A stretch of 64,000 nucleotides of DNA from positions 101,779 to 165,778 of the forward strand of contig NZ_JAYGIN010000010.1 of assembly GCF_034931005.1 (NCBI RefSeq), written 5' to 3'. A program made the translations under genes and the position numbers. The notes beneath the pieces were generated by a model, which saw only the letters and a list, made by a program, of their open reading frames with translations, was not told the origin of the DNA and did not search any database. Position 1 is the stretch's first letter. The number at the start of each line of letters is the position of its first letter. This document shows positions 33,797 to 41,075 of this stretch, one piece after another. The stretch is from Arcicella sp034931005 (GTDB lineage Bacteria; Bacteroidota; Bacteroidia; Cytophagales; Spirosomataceae).

Positions 33797-34723
33797 CTAT
33801 CGGATATTAATATTTTTGCTGGTGAACATTTTATCGTGGTCATCAATAATTACACAGGCAATTCCTTTAATTTGATTGATAAGGTCTAAGCCAACTTTTA
33901 TGCCCATAACCGTTACGGGTGTGGCGAGTGCATCGGCAATTTCGGCATTGGGAGCAATAATAGTTACACTTTTGATGCCTGTTACTGGCAAACCCGTCTG
34001 AGGATTGATGGTGTGCGAGTATCGTTTTCCGTCTATCATTACAAATTTTTCGTAATCTCCAGAAGTCGCAACTGCCATATTACTGATATTGAGATATGAA
34101 AATGGTCGGTTTTTATGATTGGGGTCGGCAATACCGATAGTCCATTGCTTGCCATCGGGCTGAAGTCCCCACGTTGTTAAATCTCCCGAAGCATTCACAA
34201 TTCCGCTTTTTACGCCTTCTTGAATCATCAATCTTTTAGCCATTTCGGCAGCGTAACCTTTCCCAATTCCTCCAAAACCTATTCTCATTCCTTTTTCCTG
34301 TAAGAAAACAGACGAATCATCCTTATTTAAAATAACCTTCTGATAATCAATCAATTCAACCATCTTTAAGGCAATTTCTCTCTCAGGAAGAGCTATCATT
34401 TTAGCATCAAAATTCCAGAGGCTCTTGTCAATTGAGCCATAGGTAATGTCAAATGCACCTTGTGTGAGGGCTGAAATACGGAGCGAGCGTTGGATAAGTT
34501 CAAAAACTTCATTATCAACTTTTACGGGAGCAATTCCTGCATTTTCATTGATTTTATTGGTTTGGCTATCGGGTTTGAAGGTGGTTAATAATTGTTCTAT
34601 CCGACTGATTTCGGCAATGGCTGAATCAATTCTTTCATTTGCCCAATTTTCATTTTCGGAAACAACACTTAATTCAAACCGATTACCCATCAGTTTTTGA
34701 ACTCTCGAAAATATTTGTGTCAT
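33797..34723 (-). CDS. apbE: FAD:protein FMN transferase (ApbE family)
   Basis: 308 aa. ApbE attaches FMN covalently to Ser/Thr of exported proteins, using FAD and Mg2+. Visible motifs: DITYGSIDKSLWNF, GFGGIGKGYAAEMAKRLMIQ, NASGDLTTWGLQP, RYSHTINPQTGLPVTGIKSV and the C-terminal ADALATPVTVMG. No obvious N-terminal signal peptide (starts MTQIFSRVQKLMGNRFELSV), so either the start is further in or it is exported otherwise. It overlaps the thioredoxin gene by one base. Confidence 0.94.
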   Translation of the reverse strand: MTQIFSRVQKLMGNRFELSVVSENENWANERIDSAIAEISRIEQLLTTFKPDSQTNKINENAGIAPVKVDNEVFELIQRSLRISALTQGAFDITYGSIDKSLWNFDAKMIALPEREIALKMVELIDYQKVILNKDDSSVFLQEKGMRIGFGGIGKGYAAEMAKRLMIQEGVKSGIVNASGDLTTWGLQPDGKQWTIGIADPNHKNRPFSYLNISNMAVATSGDYEKFVMIDGKRYSHTINPQTGLPVTGIKSVTIIAPNAEIADALATPVTVMGIKVGLDLINQIKGIACVIIDDHDKMFTSKNINIR

Positions 34724-35166
34724 TACTTCAATTTCACCAATTGTTCGATTTCAACTTTCAAATTTGCTATCGTCATATTGGCGGTATAACCTTCCCAAGA
34801 TTTGACGATTTTACCATCGGCATCAATCAAAACGGTATAAGGAAATTTACCTTGATTATTGTATTTTTCGGCGAGTGCTTCGTTGTGTTTGGTAAGTTCG
34901 GGCGAAAGACGATTTTTCTTGTTTCTTGGAAAATCAGCTCTCACTAATACCAATTTATTGTCAGCATATTGTAAGAATTCGGGAGAATCCAACACTTCTT
35001 TTTTTAGTTTTATACAAGGCCCGCACCAATCTGAACCCGAAAAATTCAACAAAATATATTTGTGCTGACTATTGGCTTCTGTTTTGGCTTTGGCAAAATC
35101 AGTCGTCCATTCTATTGGCGATAAAAAAGATAGAGAAAGAAAAAATACGATGCTCAATAATTTCAT
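34723..35166 (-). CDS. Secreted thioredoxin-like protein
   Basis: 147 aa with signal peptide (MKLLSIVFFLSLSFLSPIEW). The active site is SDWCGPC with Cys48 and Cys51 in a thioredoxin fold (YILLNFSGSDWCGPCIKLKK; PYTVLIDADGKIVKSWEG with cis-Pro). Expected periplasmic disulfide reductase. Its stop and the ApbE start share a base, so the two are translationally coupled. Confidence 0.92.
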   Translation of the reverse strand: MKLLSIVFFLSLSFLSPIEWTTDFAKAKTEANSQHKYILLNFSGSDWCGPCIKLKKEVLDSPEFLQYADNKLVLVRADFPRNKKNRLSPELTKHNEALAEKYNNQGKFPYTVLIDADGKIVKSWEGYTANMTIANLKVEIEQLVKLK

Positions 35167-35260
35167 GACTTAATAAAGGAGTTTTAGTGTTATGGTAAGC
35201 GATTTGCGAAAATAAACGAATGTTAGATACGATTGATACGTTCGCTTTTCGCTATGTTTT

Positions 35261-35755
35261 CTATGAATAAACCACAACTAATTTTCCATCTGTTGCGACT
35301 TTGTAAGCTGTAATTCCTTTACTTCCGTTGGCATTAAGTCCTTTTCCTGTAAGGTCAAATCTTGCACCGTGGTCTGTACAATAAAATTCTCCTTGACTAA
35401 AAATAACTTTACGTTTTGGCTCATGGCTGCACAAATTTGTCACTGCTGCAAATGTTCCTGCACTTACTTGAGCTACCACAATATTATTAGAAATCACGTA
35501 TCCTCCCACCGTTTTGAGCTTTGATGTTGAGGTTGAAGAAATATCAACTTTCACTAAAGGATTGGTAATTTTATCCAATTCTGATGTTCCAGTTACGGGT
35601 GTAACGGGTACTGTTGGCGTGGTGACAGTGGTAGCACCTACATCAATTCTTGGAGCATCCAACACAGCATCTTCTGCCTTAGTGCAAGATGTTAAGGCGG
35701 CCATCAAAGCCGCACCTGAAAAACCTAATGATTTGAGAAATTCGTAGCGAGTCAT
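35261..35755 (-). CDS. Rieske [2Fe-2S] lipoprotein
   Basis: 164 aa. N-terminal signal with lipobox LTSC (Cys24), a Thr/Val/Pro-rich linker (40-60), then a Rieske domain with CSH (Cys109, His111) and CTDH (Cys126, His129), which ligate the cluster. Likely a soluble, membrane-anchored electron carrier in the periplasm. First gene of the cluster Rieske, thioredoxin, ApbE, DUF4266, DUF3570, all exported or membrane. Confidence 0.93.
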   Translation of the reverse strand: MTRYEFLKSLGFSGAALMAALTSCTKAEDAVLDAPRIDVGATTVTTPTVPVTPVTGTSELDKITNPLVKVDISSTSTSKLKTVGGYVISNNIVVAQVSAGTFAAVTNLCSHEPKRKVIFSQGEFYCTDHGARFDLTGKGLNANGSKGITAYKVATDGKLVVVYS

Positions 35756-35972
35756 AGTTTTGAATTAATAATGGATATCGTAATGTATTGGCTTTGTTAC
35801 AGAAACTGTTTAATTAGATTTTCAAAAGTTGCTCAAAAATTATCCAATGCACTGAAAATGAGATACTTAAATAATGAAAAACAAATCAACAACTCTATTT
35901 TAACCAAGAATACACCTTTTCAGTATTTCTTATTGCCTTGTCATTTAAAACTTATGACTATATGTTAATAAA

Positions 35973-36995
35973 CTAATGTATCATAACTTGTTCTAAGCTC
36001 GCCCATACGATTTCACCCATTGTTTTACACTTCAAAAATTTATCTGACTTATAATATTTGGCAAGTTCCTTTTTCAATTGATTGGTATTTTCTTCGGTAG
36101 AAATATCGTCTTTTGCCATGACCGACATCAATTCATAAACTCGTTGTGTTTCTACTTTTAGTCGCTTAGAAATCAATGAACGTTCCTCTATTTGGTATTG
36201 CTTCACCGACTCAGGAGTCATGTGTTTCATTCCTAATTCTATCAGTGGATTGTTTTGTTTGAAATACTGAGGTTGATAAACCGTTCGTTTGCCTTCGTAA
36301 GATTGTTGGTCAAAATCTATGGCACGGATTCGGTAATAATCTTCCTCAAAATCAGGTGTAATATCTACCACAAAATTAGAAGAGTGCATATCTCCCAAAA
36401 GTAATACGAAGCATCTTTCATTGAATTTTACAAACTCTTTTGCCAAACGAATTTGATTGATTTTGGGGTCGTTTAAATAGGTTTTAAAAAATTGGTCACC
36501 AGGAATTCCAGCAATATGTTCTTCTACCAGCGAGTTTTGGTAGGTCATATAACTGATTCTGTTAGGCGATAATAAATGTTCCAATTCCATGCCATAAACC
36601 CTTGAACTATCGGCACGTTTAATGTAAAAATAGTCGAAGTTGTCATTTACACGGTTTACAATTCTGATTCTGAAAGGCTGTGTATTTCCGTAGGTACACA
36701 AATCTATGCGGTCAACGGTAAGGTGTTTTATTACTTTTTCATCACCATCTGTTTTAAGGTCTGCATAAATCTTTTTAAGACCTTCATAGATGTGTTCAAT
36801 CTCGCTATATGGAAAAAAAACCGTTAGCCAAAGCGTATCATTTCCAAAACGGTCGTACAGACTTATTGAACTTTCAAATCTTAATAAATCTGTATATTGA
36901 ATAGGCATTGTGGTTTCACGTCCATATTTTGTAAGGTATTTTCGGAGTTGTAAGTTGATTTTGAAAGGAACTTTCTTCTTTGAGATTAATGCCAT
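35973..36995 (-). CDS. Protein-kinase-like fold protein of unknown substrate
   Basis: 340 aa, cytoplasmic. The C-terminal two thirds look like an atypical kinase or aminoglycoside-phosphotransferase-like fold: YIKRADS with Lys126 as possible ATP-binding lysine, a hinge LVEEHIAGIPG, a catalytic-loop-like LLLGDMHSSNFVVD (Asp202, His204, Asn207), and a metal-binding RAIDFDQQ (Asp227). The N-terminal third is unrecognised. Not a member of a family I can name; a phosphotransferase is inferred. It stands alone between the Rieske cluster and the M28 peptidase. Confidence 0.7.
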   Translation of the reverse strand: MALISKKKVPFKINLQLRKYLTKYGRETTMPIQYTDLLRFESSISLYDRFGNDTLWLTVFFPYSEIEHIYEGLKKIYADLKTDGDEKVIKHLTVDRIDLCTYGNTQPFRIRIVNRVNDNFDYFYIKRADSSRVYGMELEHLLSPNRISYMTYQNSLVEEHIAGIPGDQFFKTYLNDPKINQIRLAKEFVKFNERCFVLLLGDMHSSNFVVDITPDFEEDYYRIRAIDFDQQSYEGKRTVYQPQYFKQNNPLIELGMKHMTPESVKQYQIEERSLISKRLKVETQRVYELMSVMAKDDISTEENTNQLKKELAKYYKSDKFLKCKTMGEIVWASLEQVMIH

Positions 36996-37011
36996 GATTT
37001 TGTTTTGTTAT

Positions 37012-37046
37012 AAAAAAGACTAATGCTGGAATGTCCAACATTAGTC
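37012..37046 (-). terminator. Terminator of the M28 peptidase gene
   Basis: GACTAATGCTGG (37018-37029) and CCAACATTAGTC (37035-37046) with one mismatch; T-run on the reverse strand at 37012-37017. Confidence 0.82.
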
Positions 37047-37082
37047 AGGGTATAATTTTACGAGATAATAAATACCGTTCCG

Positions 37083-38696
37083 TTATTTTTTATTTGAATC
37101 TACCGCTAAACGTTTTTCACGATTGGCAACGTCCCATGCTAAATAAAATACTAATCTCGCACGTTTTTCCATTTTACTAAACTCAATTTTCTCTACATCG
37201 TCGGTTGGTTGGTGATAGTCGTCATGAACTCCATTAAAGAAAAATGCCACAGGAATATTATTTTTGGCAAAATTATAGTGGTCTGAACGGTAATAAAAAC
37301 GATTTGGGTCATTGGGGTCATTGAATTGAAAATCTAAATCCATTGGCGAACCATGAGCTTTATTTTGTTCTAAAAGAGACGAATGCAATTCCGAAGAAAG
37401 TTTATCCGAACCAATTACATAAATATAATCGCCTTTACCTTCGTGGTCTTTATCGGTACGCCCAACCATATCAATATTAAGGTCGCAAACGGTATTTTCT
37501 AAGGGAAAAACGGGGTGTTTTACATAATATTCAGACCCCAAAAGTCCTTTTTCTTCACCTGTTACCGTCATAAATAAAACACTTCTGCGAGGTTTTGTGC
37601 CATTTTTGGCGGCTTCACCAAAAGCCTGAGCAATTTCTAAAACCGAAACCGTTCCCGAACCATCATCGTCTGCTCCGTTATAAATTTTTCCATCTTGAAT
37701 TCCCACGTGGTCATAATGTGAAGTTATGATAACCACTTCATCTTTTTTATCTGTTCCCTCCAAATATCCCAAAACGTTGTAAGTTTCAACGGCATCAGCG
37801 GTTCTTTCAATTTTTAAGATTAAAGATTGATTGGAAAATAAATTATCAACTGTTTTTTGGGCATCAATAATTTTTTGTTTACCTGCTTCTAATTCCGTAG
37901 TAGTAGTTTTCAATAATTCTGTTGCCATACTCTGCCCAATGGTCAAAACGGCAAAATCAGAACCTTGTGGGTCAGACACTTCACGGAAACCTAAACGAGC
38001 ATTTCCAAAACGCTTCATCATGGTTTGGCGTTGTTTTACCGTCTTTTCAAATTCTTCCAATGACTGCTTTGAAATAATAAAAAGCCCTTTTGCTCCTTTA
38101 CTTTTGGCAAGATTCATTTTCTCTTTCCAAGATTCAGAAGTTCCCCATTTCGACATTTCAGACGTTCCCGAAATCATAAAATTTCCATCTGCCAAACGTG
38201 GTTCACCTTCAAAAACCACCACAATCTTATCTTTTACATTCGCATTTGCATAATCATTAAAGCCTTTTGCCTCAATGCCATAACCAACAAAAACGATTTC
38301 AAAATTTTGTTCTTTAGGTAACGGAGCGATAGAGTTTGAGATAAAATCACTCAAATAATTAAATTTTTTATTATTAGCTTTTACATAAAAATCTCCCCAA
38401 CCACGCTTTACTAAATCCACCAATTGTAAGTGTGATTTTTCCGTTCCAACAACTCCTTTCAAACCATAACTCTCAAATTGATTTGAAATATATTGAGCTG
38501 CCACTTTTTGTTCAGGAGAACCTGTATCTCGTCCTTTTAGGCTGTCGGAAGCAATAAAAGTTAAATGTTTTTTGAGGTCTTCTACGGTAATAGTTTTAGC
38601 CAATGAATCAGGACTAAATTGTGCAACAGTTTTACACGAAACAAACGGTAAAGTAGCAATTAGTGGAAGTAGGATGGTTTTTGTGAGTTTTTTCAT
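37083..38696 (-). CDS. M28-family metallopeptidase with PA domain
   Basis: 537 aa, signal peptide followed by SCKTVAQ (probable lipoprotein). PA domain about 95-270; the M28 catalytic core has SHYDHVGIQDGKIYNGADDD (His/Asp zinc ligands), TVTGEEKGLLGSEYY (Glu-Glu), NIDMVGRTD and DHYNF near the end. An exported aminopeptidase. Monocistronic with terminator at 37012-37046. Confidence 0.93.
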   Translation of the reverse strand: MKKLTKTILLPLIATLPFVSCKTVAQFSPDSLAKTITVEDLKKHLTFIASDSLKGRDTGSPEQKVAAQYISNQFESYGLKGVVGTEKSHLQLVDLVKRGWGDFYVKANNKKFNYLSDFISNSIAPLPKEQNFEIVFVGYGIEAKGFNDYANANVKDKIVVVFEGEPRLADGNFMISGTSEMSKWGTSESWKEKMNLAKSKGAKGLFIISKQSLEEFEKTVKQRQTMMKRFGNARLGFREVSDPQGSDFAVLTIGQSMATELLKTTTTELEAGKQKIIDAQKTVDNLFSNQSLILKIERTADAVETYNVLGYLEGTDKKDEVVIITSHYDHVGIQDGKIYNGADDDGSGTVSVLEIAQAFGEAAKNGTKPRRSVLFMTVTGEEKGLLGSEYYVKHPVFPLENTVCDLNIDMVGRTDKDHEGKGDYIYVIGSDKLSSELHSSLLEQNKAHGSPMDLDFQFNDPNDPNRFYYRSDHYNFAKNNIPVAFFFNGVHDDYHQPTDDVEKIEFSKMEKRARLVFYLAWDVANREKRLAVDSNKK

Positions 38697-38870
38697 GAAT
38701 TTTTTAGGAATGATTCTAAATCAATTATTCGGTATTGATTTTACTTTTTATGTTGATGATTTACTATTACGAAATTAATCATTTTTTTTGAAGATTGACA
38801 TTTCTGGATTTAGCAATTTTTATGCACTAAAAACAACCTTTCGAAAGAGAACTTCAAGCATTTTCATTTT

Positions 38871-38887
38871 TTGGCACAGTTATTGAA
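38871..38887 (+). promoter_or_regulatory. Sigma-54-like promoter
   Basis: TTGGCACAGTTATTGAA: -24 TTGGCACA intact, 10 nt after GG a 'GA' where GC is consensus. Start expected near 38898. Confidence 0.5.
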
Positions 38888-38897
38888 ATTCACTTAA

Positions 38898-38990
38898 ACG
38901 GATGCGTAATCCGCCTAATTCTCATAAAAAAAAGTACGTTATCAAAGAATGTAATTTTCTGAAATTCAGAACCTTACATTCTTTTTTTTA
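38898..38990 (+). ncRNA. Candidate small RNA of about 95 nt
   Basis: Bounded by the sigma-54-like promoter and by an intrinsic terminator; contains a 5' hairpin (38899-38913) and the terminator stem AAAGAATGTAA/TTACATTCTTT (38944-38954/38974-38984) followed by eight Ts. No coding frame. Existence is inferred from the signals only. Confidence 0.4.
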
Positions 38991-39065
38991 TTTTTAGTCA
39001 GATTTAAAATATCGTCAAATCTAATTATCTTGCTCCTTTTCAAAATTAGTATTTCTCTATATTTT

Positions 39066-40346
39066 TCAAAAAATAATTGTCTGTATCACTCTTTGTCTTC
39101 GAGGTTCACCCGCAACCATTTTGGGTAACCACACTGGTCCTTCCAAAATAACTCTTATCGCTTCTTCATCACATCCATAACCTAATGATTTTATCACTTT
39201 AAAATCTGAAAGTTTTCCATCTTTATTTACCTTAAACGATACAACAACTTCACCAACTACCTGTTTATCAATTACTTGTGCTGATTTTCTCAAATTTTTC
39301 TGCAAATATTCTAAATACTCGTCAGGACTTACCGACGGCTGAGCTGGATGTTCGGAAGGATTATATTTCCAAGTTTTATTTCGTTTCAAATCAATAAAAA
39401 TCAACTCTGCTTTTGGTTGAATAAATAGCTCACTTCCAAGATTATTATTTAGGTTTATTTCTGTGTTTTCAAAATTGGGTGCTACCAAATTTAGCTTATC
39501 TTTTGCTTCCCTTTTTTCAAAATTAAATTGCCCATTTGAATCTGTTTTTCCAATAACTTTTTCATTGGCTAAAATCTCCACATTTGGCACTGGTTTTTGC
39601 GTATCTTCATCCAAGACTACGCCACTGACAATGGTGGGAGATAAAGTGGCTTTTTTGACATAAGTACCTCCTGCACTTCTCATTACCGCAGACGGAGCAG
39701 CCGCCACAGTTGGAGCGTCATAAGAAATAACTGGCGGAGTAGCTTTTGGGATTTCCCCCACCTCTTCTTTTTCACTCATAACAGACTCACTAACAACACC
39801 TTGCGAATAACCCCCAACATTATCTCCACTTACTATTTCTTTTCTTTTAGCCTTTTTTATAACAATTGCCACCTTATTTTCGGTAGTAATTTCAGTCATT
39901 TCTGCTTTAATTTTCTCCTCTGAAACTGTCGCATTTGGGGGTGATATTTGCGGTTTTGCGTTAGTAATTTTTTCTTCTTTTTGAGGCGAAATAAAAGCGA
40001 TTTTTTCTTCCGAATTTACCTTATTTTGAGTGGTCAAAATATAAATTCCAAGTCCTAAAAACAATACTACCGAAGCCGCTCTGGCGTATAAAGGAACACG
40101 TTTCCAAAGTGGATAAATTTCGGATTCTTCTTTGCGTATTCTTTCTTGCAAACTTCCTGATAATGAAGCTTTTACTTTTTCAAAATCAACTTTTTGCTCT
40201 TTTGCAATTTCATATCCTTCCACTAAATCACGCAAGACGGCATTATTGAGCATCGCCTTTTCAAACTCATGCGTTTGGGCGTGCGAAAGCGTGCCTGCGA
40301 GGTAGGCTTTAATGATTTCGGGTGATATGTTTTTATTTGTTTTCAA
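39066..40346 (-). CDS. Anti-sigma-like / carboxypeptidase-reg / TonB-C fusion
   Basis: 426 aa. N-terminal ~90 cytoplasmic residues resemble an anti-sigma helix bundle (ISPEIIKAYLAGTLSHAQTH), one TM helix (about 93-107), a linker rich in Lys/Glu/Pro, a carboxypeptidase-regulatory-like domain (SGVVLDEDTQKPVPNVEIL), and a TonB C-terminal domain (VVSFKVNKDGKLSDFKVIKS, then GPVWLPKMVAGEPRRQRVI). The gene starts 14 nt inside the sigma-factor gene. It may link TonB-type energy transfer or envelope sensing directly to sigma release. Confidence 0.82.
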   Translation of the reverse strand: MKTNKNISPEIIKAYLAGTLSHAQTHEFEKAMLNNAVLRDLVEGYEIAKEQKVDFEKVKASLSGSLQERIRKEESEIYPLWKRVPLYARAASVVLFLGLGIYILTTQNKVNSEEKIAFISPQKEEKITNAKPQISPPNATVSEEKIKAEMTEITTENKVAIVIKKAKRKEIVSGDNVGGYSQGVVSESVMSEKEEVGEIPKATPPVISYDAPTVAAAPSAVMRSAGGTYVKKATLSPTIVSGVVLDEDTQKPVPNVEILANEKVIGKTDSNGQFNFEKREAKDKLNLVAPNFENTEINLNNNLGSELFIQPKAELIFIDLKRNKTWKYNPSEHPAQPSVSPDEYLEYLQKNLRKSAQVIDKQVVGEVVVSFKVNKDGKLSDFKVIKSLGYGCDEEAIRVILEGPVWLPKMVAGEPRRQRVIQTIIF

Positions 40347-40920
40347 TACAATTCTTCAAATTTCGCTTACCATTTTGCAAATAGCTTTTCACTTTATTTA
40401 TCTCAAAACCAGTCAATTGTGAAACTTCTTGATAGGTTTTCTCTTGCATAAAAAATAATTCTACCGCCTGTTTCTGCTCTGAATTTAAGGTTTTCAGACA
40501 ATCTTCTAATTTCGTCAGATTCTGTTCCACATCGAAATCATCATTAAGATGCTCAATTGTTGAAAATTCCATAAAATGATTTTCGGAGGAATCGTCATCG
40601 GCAAAAATTTCGCCATCGGCAACGACTAAATTCTTCTTTCGCAAAGCCATCAAACAAAAATTTCGTGCTACCATACCCAACCACGCCTTAAAATTCTCTA
40701 CTTCATGCTGTTTTAATTTTGGAATTAATTCTTCAAAAATCTGCATGACGGTATCTTTTGCGTCGTCTTCGTCCTTACAGTATTTCATGGCAATGGCAAA
40801 AACCATTTCCATTTGTGGCTCATATAATTTTCCTAAAACAGACAAATCTCCCGTCTGACGATACTCTTTTAGGAGGTCAGTTTCGGATTGAGGTTTATGT
40901 TTTTTCTTGAAAAAGAGCAT
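40333..40920 (-). CDS. ECF RNA polymerase sigma factor
   Basis: 195 aa. Sigma2: MEMVFAIAMKYCKDEDDAKD with TVMQIFEELIPKLKQHEVEN; acidic linker DGEIFADDDSSEN; sigma4: LNSEQKQAVELFFMQEKTYQ and EINKVKSYLQNGKRNLKNCI. Overlaps the TonB-fused anti-sigma-like gene by 14 nt. Distinct from the FecI-type factor at 31155. Confidence 0.92.
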   Translation of the reverse strand: MLFFKKKHKPQSETDLLKEYRQTGDLSVLGKLYEPQMEMVFAIAMKYCKDEDDAKDTVMQIFEELIPKLKQHEVENFKAWLGMVARNFCLMALRKKNLVVADGEIFADDDSSENHFMEFSTIEHLNDDFDVEQNLTKLEDCLKTLNSEQKQAVELFFMQEKTYQEVSQLTGFEINKVKSYLQNGKRNLKNCIENK

Positions 40921-40940
40921 TGACGAGTATAACTAACATT

Positions 40941-40964
40941 TAGAACAGGTTTTTAACCTGTTCT
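40941..40964. repeat. GAACAGGTTTTTAACCTGTTC module
   Basis: 8-bp arms GAACAGGT/ACCTGTTC around a T/A loop, followed by 'tac'. Upstream of the sigma gene. Confidence 0.65.
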
Positions 40965-41075
40965 ACAATATTTCTACGAAAGATAAATATTTTGACTGAA
41001 TAAAAATATTTCAATAAAATTTATGGAATTGAAATAGAACGTGCATCATGTATTCAAAACATTAAAAACAAAAAT

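Larger units (their letters stand above)
38697..39065. other. 369-nt gap containing a possible sigma-54-driven small RNA
   Basis: No ORF of note. On the forward strand it holds a sigma-54-like promoter (38871-38887), a small hairpin CGGAT/ATCCG (38899-38913), and a terminator (38944-38990). The remaining sequence is AT-rich spacer. Confidence 0.5.

Noticed and set aside
35771..35968. 65-codon forward ORF between Rieske and kinase-like genes
   Set aside because: AT-rich intergenic composition and no protein-like pattern.
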